A stretch of 64,000 nt of DNA from Lepidostoma basale (lineage: Eukaryota > Arthropoda > Insecta > Trichoptera > Lepidostomatidae), in NCBI GenBank assembly GCA_022606425.2, contig JAHDVF020000101.1, positions 124,001 through 188,000 of the forward strand. Direction: 5' to 3'. Numbering within the stretch: position 1 is the first letter of the stretch; the number at the start of each line of letters is the position of its first letter. A program made the position numbers and the translations under genes. Under the pieces are notes generated by a model. It was not told the DNA's origin. It saw nothing but the letters and a program-made list of their open reading frames with translations, and made no database searches. Below, in pieces: positions 1-11,294 of the stretch.

Positions 1-973
1 TCTTTTTTTTATGGATCATCGCTCACCCGCTCACCAAAAAGATTCGAATCTTTGAGTCGACTCGTGAGCGGATTGCCCATCCCTATCTCTGAAATGTCAA
101 ATTTGAATTGCGTGTTACAGTTACAGTTTCGTAAGTAAAATATTTATATTTCTAATTCATATATATCTTCAGTTTATTCTATTTTGCCGTTGAAATGAAT
201 ACAGATTATATTTCCGCATTACATATTTCAAAGTTTTAGTTCTAAATTATATCGAATTTATATAGATAGAAATGAAATTACATACCTATCGTTTTACTTA
301 CGTATTATTTTAGGTTATGTTATGAATACATGGAAAAACGTTAAATTCTAAGTAACAATTCTATGAATTGGTATAATCTATTTTAATAATGTTATTTTAT
401 TGTGGGGAGAACCGTTAGAGATAGGATACCCAACGAATAAATTCGCAAATCCTGCAAGGAATCTGGTTCTGGTTCTGATTTAAAAAAAAATATTTGATTC
501 ATGTGGTGCTCCTGTCAATTTGGAGATATTTCCTGTATAAGTGAATTGTTTTGGTCAATTTGATTGTTGCCGCACTTTGTGATAGTTATTTGTGACACGA
601 AATACGTTTTCACTCTTCTGATGTTAAAATAATACAAGTTTTTTCGTTTATAAAAAGAATTTTGACAGGTGTAAAAATAAATTTTTCATTTGTTCCAATG
701 ACAATTTGAATAAATTCTTCAATCAAATTTTCAAGTTTTTGCTGGTGTTGGATTGTTTTAAGTGCCTAATTAAAATTAAAACAGTGGAATAAAAAATTAA
801 ATAAACACAAATGTCCGGATCGTCCAGCTGACGACAAGTGCACCATCTAAAAGAACATTATGTGTTAAATTATTTTTATGTGTTATTTAATTTTATATCA
901 TTGTATTTTGTATAATTTGTTTTAGATTTATTATGTAGACGTTGAATGATTGAAGTGTGCGCGGGAGATGCCT
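1..973. other. AT-rich non-coding stretch with a LINE fragment
   Basis: Mostly unstructured AT-rich DNA. At about 395-475 (tgtggggagaaccgttagagataggatacc) lies a short piece of the same RTE-like C terminus seen at 47740-47790. I see no gene. Confidence 0.5.
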
Positions 974-1128
974 ATTGGTGGCGATGAGGTTCGCAACCCA
1001 TCACACCGCGTCTCTCGCGTTGGCGAAAAGAGAAGAATGGAGTGCAGCATCGATTAAAATGTTGCAGTCCATTCTTTCTGTCTACCCTTTCGGGGAAACG
1101 GCGTGATGGTTAGTTAGTTAGTTAGTTA
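974..1128 (+). mobile_element. Short LINE-A-tailed element, copy 1
   Basis: Starts ATTGGTGGCGAT, contains a B-box-like ggttcgcaaccc, and runs into the last 60-70 bp and (GTTA)n tail of LINE-A (tcggggaaacggcgtgatggttagttagtt). It shares its exact left edge with the copies at 21599 and 25620. Confidence 0.7.
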
Positions 1129-1385
1129 TTTTAATGTAAAATTGTTCTGGCAGGGCGATAACCTATAATATCTTTTGGATTAGACGATTTACTTCAGCTG
1201 TTTTAGTTTTTCTCTGTTATGCTGTGATAGGTAAACATATCCTTACATACAGCATTAGCTGCCTCAGTTGGAAAAATCCACTAATATAACATTTCCAAAT
1301 GGTCTGATGTTCCCACGCCAATCTTACAATGATCGAGTGTTTTTTTTTTAAATATACTGCTCATTTTAATATAATTATTTGATTT

Positions 1386-2105
1386 TTGCAGAGATGCCGA
1401 CGCTAAGGATGATACCAGGAAAGACTCTTTGAGATAGGGTGAGGAACACGGCTATCCACGATATCTCCAAGGTGGAAGATGTCGTGAGATGGGGCACGCA
1501 ACGCAAGATACTGGCATGTATGGATCCCACACCCGATTGTTATATTTATGAACTAATTTTGAAATGGTATGTACAGGTTGGATTAATTGGTTTAATTCCA
1601 CTATTAGAGGCAGAACAGGAGTGTCGGACATCATCGGAAGAGTGGCAGCGCTAAAATGGCATGCCGCTCGCAGCCCTGATGATAGATGAACTGCAACCCG
1701 AAACCCAGGACGTCCTCAACTTCGATGGAGGGACGACATTGGATGCGTTTTGCCCAGGATCGACAGACATTGAATCAGATGGAGGAGGCCTACGCCCAGG
1801 AAGATTGTTATATTTATGAACTAATTTTGAAATGGTATGTACAGGTTGGATTAATTGGTTTAATTCCACTATTAGAGGCAGAACAGGAGTGTCGGACATC
1901 ATCGGAAGAGTGGCAGCGCTAAAATGGCATGCCGCTCGCAGCCCTGATGATAGATGAACTGCAACCCGAAACCCAGGACGTCCTCAACTTCGATGGAGGG
2001 ACGACATTGGATGCGTTTTGCCCAGGATCGACAGACATTGAATCAGATGGAGGAGGCCTACGCCCAGGAGTGAACGGATATAGGCTCATGATGATGATGA
2101 TACAA
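1386..2105 (+). mobile_element. RTE-like LINE C-terminal fragments with internal tandem duplication
   Basis: From 1386 a degraded RT C terminus (arg-rich, gagatagggtgaggaacacgg) is followed by the unit 1535-1801 and its copy 1803-2069. The second copy ends in a gatgatgatg tail. Translation in broken frames shows the usual GGRRPTPR-type end of insect RTE-like elements. Confidence 0.65.
1535..2069. repeat. Perfect 267-bp direct tandem duplication
   Basis: 1535-1801 and 1803-2069 appear identical base for base (period 268). Such identity in otherwise decayed repeats means a very recent duplication or an assembly artefact. Confidence 0.9.
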
Positions 2106-3167
2106 AACATTGAAACACCTACATGCAACATTTTAAATATTTCTGGAATGGGTAAAATTCTGCAACAATGAAAGTTCATTGTATGGAATGAATGCTTTAA
2201 ATTATCAACTGATTTCTGTAGAATCACACTCCAAAGGAGAATTGATTCAATGTATATTTCCAGACATCACACAAATTTACAAATTTCGTCATTGGTTAAG
2301 TGAATGTGCATTATTAGCTTCATCTAATGGACATCAAAATCAAGGGTTTTGTTTCTCTAAACATTGTATTTCTAAGAGCATTATTATGACCTTGAATGGT
2401 ATATGTATGAATGTTTCATGCAAATGTGATATAGTATATTTATTTGTTTTTTTAATTTCACTTAAAATATTAAGGAAAAAAATTAAGACTGGACGTTTAA
2501 TGGTTTAAACATAAAGCTGAAAAAGATATATATTAACTTTTTTTTGGGTGACATCTTTAGGGTAACGTTTGAACTACACTATATTATTAAATCATAACGC
2601 GCTTTTGCACAGCTATGTTTAAGACCAATTGGCATCAAAAACTCATTTCAGACTTTTTGCAAACTTGCCACCTTGGTAATGCCCAGCCTTCAATTGTTCA
2701 ATTCACATTAGTATTATTCAAGTTCACAGCAAGTTTGCTTGGATTAAACAAATGTTTTAAAGATATGAACTGAATTAGGATACACACATTCTTGCACCTA
2801 TACACATGTCATTTTATCCAATAAAATAATTGATATTGAACTTTCATTGTATTTCTTTAATATATATTGGGTGTACGAGTATTTATATACTCTAATATAG
2901 CAATAGCGAAGCGTTGCCGGGTCAGCTAGTTATAAATAAATTGTTCGTTAAAAAATTACATAATCTTTCTTTTCATAACATTTCTGCACATAACGTAAAT
3001 GACAGATAACATTCTGACAATAGAAATGAAGTTCGCGACACATCGAATAGTAACATACTTCAGAGTGATAAAGCCCGGCTTCAAATCCATACAAAAAATT
3101 GTAGATATCTTCTGGTATTTGTGCACCTAGCTATATATGATTAGGTACAAGCCAAAAATACATCAGT
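2106..3167. other. AT-rich, no gene
   Basis: Only one landmark: 2893-2931 (agcaatagcgaagcgttgccgggtcagctag) resembles a widespread insect repeat terminus. The 109-residue open frame at 2179-2508 has no recognisable content. Confidence 0.4.
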
Positions 3168-3595
3168 GCACACTGGATCCATTTGGCAAAAACAGGGATT
3201 TAGGGGTCGAACTCCGAATTTTCCAACAAAAAATCCGAAACCACTTTATACTCGTAAGAATTAATTAAAATGTATAATGTCTGCTGCTTTTAAACGGGCA
3301 GAGATATGAATTAGATGTCGTAACAAGTAATGTAGAAGATTATGCCCTCTATAATCCTTACTAAGTTTGGTTTTGACGTATCCACCTGATTCCGAAATAT
3401 TTGAAAAAATCAGTTTTGCTTCATACAAAAAAAAACAATAAGATTTTTTTTCTTGGAAATTAGCAGTTATATCAAGAAAGGTTCAGGTATAAAAGTGGTT
3501 TGGAATCACACAAAGGACCTAATTTTAAAAAATCAGGGCAAAATTCGGAGTTCGACCCCCTAAGTCCCTGTTTTTGCCAAATGGATCCAGTGTGC
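3168..3595. repeat. Foldback element with about 85-110-bp arms
   Basis: The left arm starts gcacactggatccatttggc and the right arm ends gccaaatggatccagtgtgc. The arms also pair through aggggtcgaactccgaattt / aaattcggagttcgaccccc. The centre is AT-rich without coding. Confidence 0.85.
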
Positions 3596-3599
3596 CGTG

Positions 3600-4183
3600 C
3601 GACAAAGACCCTTTTACATTTTTTAAGCCCAATATGAAGCCCATCGTAAACATGAAATATATCATGTGGACGTAGGCACCATCTATCCAGATGGAGCCAG
3701 AGTCTCTTTCTCTCTTATCATTAAAAAGTTTTTACAAATAATATTGCGCAACACATTCGAAATTACCTCACTAAAATGTGGTGGTTCGTTTTAACTATTA
3801 TACCCTTTTTACGACTAACTCAAATCATGTCAAGTTTCATGACACGTTTTCCCAGAATCTGTCTGCCTATTTTATCTCACAATGTCTTCTACATATTCCA
3901 ATATAGTCCAATCTATGTATGTATAAATTTATTATTTATGGGAATGCCGAAACAATCAAAGTTTTATTTGATAAAGGTATGACGTAGAATAATATTTACA
4001 CACTATGAAAGATAAACGTTCTTATCTCATTCATTCAGATATCTCTCCCTTTCTAATGATTACTGACAGGAAACAGAATATCCAATTCCAAAATATTATG
4101 AAATAAAACACATTTTTTAACGGCTTTTATACCTATATCATTGGGAGAAAGATAGAAATTAACCAAAAAATATTTTTTAAGAA
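3600..4183. other. AT-rich, nothing recognised
   Basis: No supported gene or repeat structure; only short open frames. Confidence 0.4.
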
Positions 4184-4590
4184 TTAATTGTATCTCAATA
4201 GAGACGAAGATGCAAATTGGAAACAGAATAATAATATGGACTTGGACATGGACTTGGATCTTCTGGCTTACAGAGGTTCAGCTCTAATGGCTCAGCTCTA
4301 AGAGATCCAAGTCTTACGTCTGTAGGAAAGATTGTTGGAATGCGATTTTGTAGTTATTTTATGATGGGGCTAAATGTATGGTCCGGAGTGTCCCTCTGAA
4401 AGAGGGCGAGGGGGGATTTAGGGTTTATGATAAAATCTTACATTATTGTCAAGGAATGAAAGACCAGTTAGGGTTGGGATTGTATTTATAAAAAAAGGAC
4501 TTATGACCTGTTATTGGTTGGGTTAAGCGCACGCTTTATGTAATACAAAATTCTACAAGTATTTGTATACATTAAAAATGTTTTAAAAAT
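4184..4590. mobile_element. Foldback arm (36.6-kb family) split by an LTR-element piece
   Basis: 4184-4228 (atctcaatagagacgaagatg...) and 4490-4545 (gacttatgacctgttattggttgggttaagcgcac) are the two halves of the arm that is continuous at 36650-36735. Between them, 4255-4330 (cttacagaggttcagctct...cttacgtctgtaggaaagattgttgga) matches the reverse complement of 39225-39290 next to the LTR at 38861, so an LTR-element remnant appears to be nested in the arm. Confidence 0.6.
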
Positions 4591-4614
4591 ATTTTAAATA
4601 GAATACAAGAACCT

Positions 4615-5275
4615 AAATCTTGTAACTAGAACCGTTATGTTTCTGGTGATGCCGGTGGGAAGACCAATCAAACTGCTGATCACGATTGCTTCGGAGATGG
4701 ACATTTTTCATATTGATGTTCATTTAAGATGTAATTAATCCAAACTTTGGAGAGTATTCACCTCTCAGACAATGTGACAGTTTGTAGGCCAAGTGTGGCC
4801 AATTTTTTACGCTATTCCACTCCTGAACATAGACCTCTTCCATTTGCTTCCACCTCGTTTTTTCCTGGGCTATCTGTATCCAGTTACTTCCAGCGTGTTG
4901 GTGAAAGTCATCCTACCATATTGTAGCTTTCTGATAATCTTCTGTGTTATCTTGGTCATCACTGCAGTAAAGGCTTTGTCCGCTTAGTCTGATCTCTGGC
5001 AATATGGTCTGCCCATTTCCATTTAAAATGAGATATTTTCTCTGTCACAACAATCACTTCAGATCTGGAATATATTTGGATCAATTGTAGTTTCTAGGCA
5101 CTTTTCGTGGACAATGTAACAGTTTCGAGGTTTTAAGTGGGTTTTCATTCATCATTCATCTTCAGCGTTACAACCCTTGGTTGGTTTAAGCTTCCTCCAA
5201 GGTCGTCTCCATCCTGTTCTGTCTCTGGCCGCCAGCTCCCAGTCTTGCTGCCCTATGGCCTGACAGTCTACCACG
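4615..5275 (-). mobile_element. RTE-like LINE debris
   Basis: Antisense fragments such as ccactcctgaacatagacctcttccatttgcttcc (4815-4850) and the ggtttaagcttcctccaaggtcgtctcc piece (5182 on) resemble 3' ends of RTE-type elements in this window. Frames are broken. Confidence 0.45.
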
Positions 5276-5279
5276 ATAA

Positions 5280-5800
5280 TAATAATAATAATATGCTAAC
5301 TTTTAAAGCGCTGTTTTTGTAATGTAATCACCTCAAGGACGTGTTTTAAATCTAAATGTGAACGCTGCATCTGATCTGAAATTATAATAGAACAAAATAT
5401 GCAATTTTTAAATTGGTATGAAATATGAAAAATATGGGTTTTTAGATTAGATCTGAAGTCCAATCGGATCATTTATGCATCTGAGGTGTGAAGGAAGATT
5501 GTTCCAAGCTGATGGACCGGCTACCGCAAAAGCTCAACTAATCTTTCATTGCCGAGGAGTTCGCCGAGCGAAGTGTGGATTTCCTTGTATTTAGGCTGTC
5601 CGTTATACAAAGTTCGATATATAATTTGGAGCCATTCCATGCAGCGCTTTGAAGACTGTCCAGCAGAGTTTATACTGGATTCTTTGTGGACTCTTAAGCC
5701 AGTGAAGTTCTTTGAGATGTTATGTTATTATTTATGCGACTTTTTTGGAATGGCTTTAATGAGTCTTGCTGCTGCATTGAACGCAGATTGAAGAAGACAG
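5280..5800 (-). mobile_element. CR1-like LINE 3' end
   Basis: Read antisense, it gives the C-terminal motif AVAGPSAWNNLPSHLR (about 5470-5530) and ends at 5280-5293 in an (AAT)n tail. It shares the 3' segment with 48780-49010. Confidence 0.6.
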
Positions 5801-6250
5801 ACATGAAGACGAAGACAGACGATACCATCCAACCATCGCAGTCTCGGCCTACCGACACTTCTTCGCCCTACTGGGTTGTTGAACAACACTCGTTTAGGGG
5901 ACTCCTGATCTCTCATGCGGAGCAAATGGTTGTTAATTTTAATAAACTTGGACATGCTGATGCCTGGTATACATCGTAGAGCTCCGTGTTGTATATCCTC
6001 CATGTCTGACCATCATTAATATGTCCTAAGGATTCTACTTTCAATGCAGTTCACTACAGCCCATATCGAACCTTGGCTTCCATTAGTCTTCGCCTCCAAC
6101 TCCTCCTGTCCTCTGCTGCCACCCTCCACTTGATACTCCCAGCAATTTCGCTGCATCTCTCCCAACTTTATCCAACATTCTTTTTGGGGTTCGCGATGAC
6201 GGCTTCTTCTGTGACCGGCTCATTGTAGTCTAATCAATGTCTAAAACTGG
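5801..6250 (-). mobile_element. RTE-like LINE C-terminal fragment
   Basis: The minus strand at 5815-6003 encodes NNHLLRMRDQESPKRVLFNN and GRRSVGRPRLRWLDGIV, the GRPRxRWxD motif of RTE-like C termini. 6035-6250 holds further antisense LINE-like debris. Confidence 0.6.
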
Positions 6251-6497
6251 TCTAATCAATTTTAGGTATAATATAAAGTGATCTTTGTTTTTCTGGATAG
6301 TAGACGCGACTTCAACTGTTTAAAAGTTGGTCGGAGTTTTAACTGGTTAAAAGACGGTTGGATGCAAAATTCTTTTTCCGATCTTTTTGCTGACACCATT
6401 TTTGTTATTGACAAGGGATCCTAGATATGTGAACTGTTTCACAGTTTCATAAGTATGTAGGTTTAACCTAGTGGGGGTAAGGTAAGCCATGTGTCTT

Positions 6498-6614
6498 CTT
6501 CTTCTTATCCTGTCACACCTCCTTGGTGCATAGGGCCATAAGGAACCTTCTCCACCCGATTCGTATCACACGCCTGATGCCTAACATCATCCCATGTGAG
6601 GCCTGCTGCTTTAA
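6498..6614 (-). mobile_element. LINE-B 3' end, interrupted
   Basis: Starts cttcttcttatcctgtcacacctcc and follows the LINE-B 3' end up to ctgctgctttaacc, where the TTAA (6611-6614) is the target site of the next element. Confidence 0.75.
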
Positions 6615-7546
6615 CCCTTACCACTCCATTATTTTGTGATATTGTTTGTCAGCCAAATCTAATTTAAATAATGTCAAAATATTTTTATTGATGGGTAGTT
6701 ACAAAAAAAAAATCGTTAAAAATTCTTTTTTAATGATTTATTCTTCAAATAAAAAACAATTTACAAAAAAAATTTTGAACTACTTATAGTTTTGCATAGT
6801 ATGGTACTTTTTAAAACAATCTCCAGGATGGAGACCAGGTTTTCTGGAACAGGTCTCAAAAAACCACACTGTTTCCCGTCTTCCCCCTGGAATCTTTCTG
6901 TTACTGCACACAGTACAGTCTTTAGAACCTTTGTCCAGTTTCGCAATGAAGTGGGGCTTGTACTCTAATCGCTCCTCTGCATGACGTATCACGCGAAGTT
7001 CCCGCCATTTTAGGTTATGTGAATTTGCAAGGATTATTTCAACTAACTAACTAACTAACCATCACGCCGTCTCCCCGAAGGGGTAGGCAGAAATAATGGA
7101 CTGCCACACTTTTCTTTCCTGACATATTTCTCTCCCTTCCTCAACATTCATACAACGTGTCATGCACGCGTGTCGATTTTTCTGACTCATCACATGACCG
7201 ACATTCAATATTTGATTTATTTGATCGTGACACGTTTTCCTCGGTCTTCCTCTATTTCTGGTTCCATTTACATCATTAACATATAATTTTTTTACCATTC
7301 TTTCTTCATTCATATTAGATTATTTTAAAGTAAAATAAAAACGGAAAACACTCAAAATCTTATTAAAACGTGAAATTATATGTTTTTTTTTAACGAATAA
7401 TCACAAGAAACAACGACGCGTGTCAAGTTTTGCGCGCGAAAATACACCGCGCGCGCAAGTCTTATCTTGTCGGCTGGCGGCCGACAACTGAGTTGTAGCG
7501 TACATATAGCGATGTCGGCTGGCATTCGACAAAGGAGTGGTAAGGG
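6615..7546 (-). mobile_element. piggyBac-like transposon relic with TIRs and TTAA target duplication
   Basis: Ends CCCTTACCACTCC and GGAGTGGTAAGGG form 13-bp inverted repeats flanked by TTAA at 6611-6614 and 7547-7550. The minus strand 6780-6992 encodes a Cys-rich tail (CTVCSNRKIPGGRRETVWF, KPGLHPGDCFKKYHT), typical of the C-terminal zinc-binding domain of piggyBac transposases. The catalytic part is missing. A LINE-A 3' end (7041-7316) is inserted in it. Subterminal gtcggctggc repeats lie near 7470 and 7513. Confidence 0.85.
7041..7316 (-). mobile_element. LINE-A, 5'-truncated
   Basis: Tail aactaactaactaacc, then antisense ETA-stop, GRPRKTCHDQINQILNVGHV and MNEERMVKKLYVNDVNGTRN. It is inserted in the piggyBac-like relic. 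Confidence 0.85.
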
Positions 7547-7612
7547 TTAACCTTAAACCTTGTGTAGAGGTAGCTAGCAAACCTTGTAATGCGGAGACGG
7601 GCCTGCTTGCAG

Positions 7613-7794
7613 GTCACAAGTCCCGGCGCGCTGAGGCCGGCGCCGCGGCGCGGGCAGCGGCGTCTCCGGCGCGGGGAAGCATCGCGGCGGGGCGCCATGC
7701 CGCCTGCCGCAGCACGCGCCGCCCCCGCCCAGCCGCAGCCGCCCCCGGCACGCGCCCAGCCCCAGCAGCTCGCCCCGCCCCCGCACCAGCAAAC
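7613..7794 (+). CDS. Cadps: Cadps exon 1 of this window, GC-rich Pro/Ala-rich N-terminal segment
   Basis: An open frame runs to a perfect donor (aac|gtgagt). It ends in phase 2, exactly as exon 2 needs (ac + g = Thr). The encoded part is rich in Ala, Pro and Gln (QPQPPPARAQPQQLAPPPHQ), like the low-complexity N terminus of CAPS, and the block is far richer in GC than its surroundings. The 5' border is uncertain. A fair acceptor (cctgcttgcag) ends at 7612; other options are a start at ATG 7589 or ATG 7697 (gcgccATGc). An in-frame TAG at 7571 closes the frame upstream. The acidic DPSSSEEE-type start known in CAPS proteins is absent, which favours an internal exon. Confidence 0.7.
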
Positions 7795-7836
7795 GTGAGT
7801 ATTCCTTGTATAAAAAATTCTATTTTTTTTTCTTAA

Positions 7837-8613
7837 CCGTCGCGTTGCCATGTGGTCAATTGAGTTTCCACTGCCAATTTAAAGTTGATTTTCTTAAAAC
7901 CTATGGACCCTAATATTATAAAAAAAAATATAATCCTCCATTGAAGTGTTCTCAATATTTCGTAATAAAAAAAAAGCAAAAAATTACTTCCTTCATCCCA
8001 AAAAAAAAAAATTTTTAAGACTGCCCTCACCTTCATTCGTGTTAAGGTAGAATTTGTTTTGCTAATATTTACAACTTTATCAAAAGTGACAAATACTTAC
8101 TCGCTGTTTTGAACGTATTATAAATTATATGTTTGGCCTTTTCTCATAGGTACGTAATAATACCGACTGTGGACGGAAACGCAGCACGCAACTTAATAAT
8201 ATCAGAACTGTGAAAATATGAACACTTTACCAAAAGGGACAAATATTAATACGTACTCGTTGTCTTGAACGTACTATACATTTTGCCTAGGTGCCTTTAT
8301 CATACGTAAAATTATAGCGCCACGGCGCGGCGGGGCGAGACAAGTTCATACTTGGTGTCAGTTGCTCATATGCTGTCTCGCATTCCATATCAGAAATCGC
8401 ATGGTTCCAGAAAAAAATTAATAATGATATGTTTTTCAAATAATCCATGTATGTTATAGATATCGATCTATTCCTAATGAAATTCCCTACAAGATGACAT
8501 AAATTAAATTTTGATTCATCGAGTCATATGCTTGATATTTAGATAAAGTTAGCGGTAAACTGAATTGACCACATGGGAGCGAGCGTTTTGTTTTGAACAC
8601 GGTACGTTAAGCG
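7837..8613. mobile_element. TTAA-flanked piggyBac-like non-autonomous element, copy 1
   Basis: Starts CCGTCGCGTTGCCATGTGGTC and ends ACGGTACGTTAAGCG, with TTAA at 7833-7836 and 8614-8617. Near the ends, atgtggtcaatt and aattgaccacat form inverted repeats. It is almost the same as 9783-10566. It begins 42 bp after the donor of exon 1. Confidence 0.8.
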
Positions 8614-8691
8614 TTAAAGCGGCGCCCTTCGCTTCTAGGTAGCGCTATTCTGTGCTATAGATACCTTTTTACGGTATTTTAATACTAACAC

Positions 8692-9218
8692 TCTAACTAA
8701 CTAACTAACTAACCATCACGCCGTCTCCCCAGAGGGGTAGGCAGAAATAATGGAACGCCACACTGTTCTGTCCTGACATACTTCTCTCGCTTGCTATACA
8801 TTCATGCATCTTGTCATGCACGCACGTCGATTTTTCCGACTCCTCACGTGACCGACATTCAATATTTGATTGATATCGTGCCACGTTTTCTTCGGCCTTC
8901 CTCTATTACTAGCTCCGTTCATGCCGTTTACATATACCTTCTTTACCATTCTGTCTTCACTCATTCTTTCCATGTGTCCAAACCATCTTAATGACCCTTT
9001 CCTTATTTTGTTCATAACACTTTCATTAGCACCACATTCACTTCTTATTCTTGCATTTGTCACTCTATCATATACAGATTTGCTACACATTCGTCTTAGA
9101 GATCTCATTTCAACTGCTTTTATTCTACTTTCATCCTTCTTTTGCCAGTTCCATGCTTCACTTCCATACATAAGGGTCGGCGCAAGAACACCATTGTGCA
9201 CTGCCATCTTAGCTTTTA
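8692..9218 (-). mobile_element. LINE-A, 5'-truncated
   Basis: Tail (ctaa)n, then antisense GRPKKTWHD, MERMSEDRMVKKVYVNGMNG, RMCSKSVYDRVTNARIRSEC and LMYGSEAWNWQKKDESRI. One frame shift lies at the HDQIN motif. Confidence 0.88.
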
Positions 9219-9346
9219 CTAACTACTAACACTCTCTAATTTTATTAATACTAACACTCACTACTTCTATATTCGCGAGTACGAGAGAGACTTGAATGTT
9301 TTATATGTCTGTGGATCACGTCTGTGACTCTTTTATTTGTAAACGA

Positions 9347-9456
9347 GCTAACTAACTATCACGCCGTTTCTCCAAAGGGGTAAGCAGAAAGAATGGACCG
9401 CCACACTGTTCTTTCTTGATACACTTCTCTTGATTCCACCATATTCATACATCGTC
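9347..9456 (-). mobile_element. LINE-A 3' end, short
   Basis: gctaactaactatcacgccgtttctcc gives the tail and last codons; it joins a SINE at 9457. Confidence 0.7.
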
Positions 9457-9700
9457 CTGGGTTCGATTCCCAGCGATGACAGTTTGAAAAAGAAATACAC
9501 TGTCTTTGTTCTGGTGGAATACACGTAACAATAAAATTGACGATAGATTAACTACCTATCACATTTCATGAGAATCAATAGATAAAAAGTCGTATACCGC
9601 AATTGGGTTCAAATAACCTGTTGTATAAATGAATGTGGAAAGCAACGGTTAACTACCACATGAAAGGTCCAAATGGCATTCAAGGAACCAAAAAAGTTGT
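9457..9700 (+). mobile_element. tRNA-derived SINE, 5'-truncated
   Basis: B box gggttcgattcccagcgatgac, then the body cactgtctttgttctggtg...aataaaattgacgatagatta, ending gttcaaataacctgttgtata. Confidence 0.8.
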
Positions 9701-9782
9701 TGAACTTACTCCAAATCAAAAAATGTTAACATAGAAATACAAAAGTAGCTATTTTTAATATTATATTTTTAGACATATTTAA

Positions 9783-10566
9783 CCGTCGCGTTGCCATGTG
9801 GTCAATTGAGTTTCCACTGCCAATTTAAAGTTGATTTTCTTAAAACCTATGGACCCTAATATTATAAAAAAATTGTAATCCTCCATTGAAGTGTTCTCAA
9901 TATTTCGTAATAAAAAAAAGCAAAAAATTACTTCCTTCATCCCAAAAAAAAAAATTTTTTAAGACTGCCCTCACCTTCATTCGTGTTAAGGTAGAATTTG
10001 TTTTGCTAATATTTACAACTTTATCAAAAGTGACAAATACTTACTCGCTGTTTTGAACGTATTATAAATTATATGTTTGGCCTTTTCTCATAGGTACGTA
10101 ATAATACCGACTGTGGACGGAAACGCAGCACGCAACTTAATAATATCAGAACTGTGAAAATATTAACACTTTACCAAAAGGGACAAATATTAATACGTAC
10201 TCGTTGTCTTGAACGTACTATACATTTTGCCTAGGTACCTTTATCATACGTAAAATCTCGTAAAGTCTCGCCCCGCCGGCCGCGGCGCGAGACAAGTTTA
10301 TACTTGGTGTCCAGTTGCTCGTATGCTGTGACGCATTCCATATCAGAAATCGCATGGTTCCAGAAAAAAAATAATAATGATATGTTTTTCAAATAATCCA
10401 TGTATGTTATAGATATCGATCTATTCCTAATGAAATTCCCTACAAGATGACATAAATTAAATTTTGATTCATCGAGTCATATGCTTGATATTTAGATAAA
10501 GTTAGCGGTAAACTGAATTGACCACATGGGAGCGAGCGTTTTGTTTTGAACACGGTACGTTAAGGG
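9783..10566. mobile_element. TTAA-flanked piggyBac-like non-autonomous element, copy 2
   Basis: Same element as at 7837 in the same orientation, flanked by TTAA at 9779-9782 and 10567-10570. Its 3' end CGTTAAGGG mirrors the CCC start typical of piggyBac ends. It ends 80 bp before exon 2. Confidence 0.82.
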
Positions 10567-10646
10567 TTAAGCAGTGTGTATTAGGTTAAATAAATAATAT
10601 GTATTAAGGCTACCTACATGCCCTAAAGTTACTGTTTTTTGTGCAG

Positions 10647-10728
10647 GAATCGAGGGCCTCAGCCACTGGCTCCATCACCCAGTCCTTCTGCCGCCAGCCA
10701 ATCAGACAAGGATAGCCAGGATCCTCAG
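10647..10728 (+). CDS. Cadps: Cadps exon 2
   Basis: The exon lies between ttttttgtgcag and cag|gtagga. It completes a Thr codon and then encodes NRGPQPLAPSPSPSAASQSD and KDSQDPQ. The SPSPS block lines up with the SPSPSVVSEKEK region of vertebrate CAPS just before the conserved domain. It ends in phase 0. Confidence 0.88.
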
Positions 10729-10799
10729 GTAGGATATGGATAACCAATGTATATATACTAGCGGACCCGAAAGACGTCCTGGCCCAACGTTGGCTTGCC

Positions 10800-11275
10800 T
10801 GCTAGCTGGTTCAGCAAACATCAGCCGTCTGTCATCCACTGCTGAATGTAGGCCTCTCCCAAAGCACGCCACCGCCCCCTATCCATTGCCGCTCCCATCC
10901 ATCCATGTCCAGCAATCCTCTTCAGATCGTCGGTCCAGCGGGCAGGGGGACGTCCAACTCTGCGGAATCCTGTACGCGGTCCAGTAGTACTCCAGAACCC
11001 GTCTCCCCCATCGGCCGTCGGTTCTCCGACAGAAATGGCCAGCCCATCGCCACTTCAGCCCGCCCATCCTCAGAGCCATCTCAGTCACCGTGGTTTGTTG
11101 ACGAATAAATTCGTTTCTAAATCTGTCACTCAAGGTTATTCCAAGCATGGCTCTTTCCATGGCACGTTGGGCGACCTTGAATCTGTAGACTAGACCTTTT
11201 GTCAGTGTCCACGTCTCGGCTCCGTACGTCATGACTGGCAAGACGCCCTGGTTAAAGACTTTAGTCTTGAGGCAT
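10800..11275 (-). mobile_element. RTE-like LINE C terminus
   Basis: The minus strand encodes MPVMTYGAETWTLTKGLVYR, AMERAMLGITLSDRFRNEFI and GLKWRWAGHFCRRTDGRWGR, the usual RTE-type C-terminal motifs. Confidence 0.8.
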
Positions 11276-11294
11276 TGTGATATTTTAGAAAACT

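Noticed and set aside
1106..1130. (TTAG)n as interstitial telomere repeat
   Set aside because: The unit is 4 bp, not TTAGG, and always sits at the 3' end of LINE-A or the short element.
2179..2508. 109-residue + strand ORF
   Set aside because: AT-rich composition, no recognisable motif, no splice or promoter support.
7462..7851. 129-residue minus ORF over the GC-rich first exon
   Set aside because: Antisense shadow of a GC-rich exon; the + frame has the donor and phase that join to exon 2.
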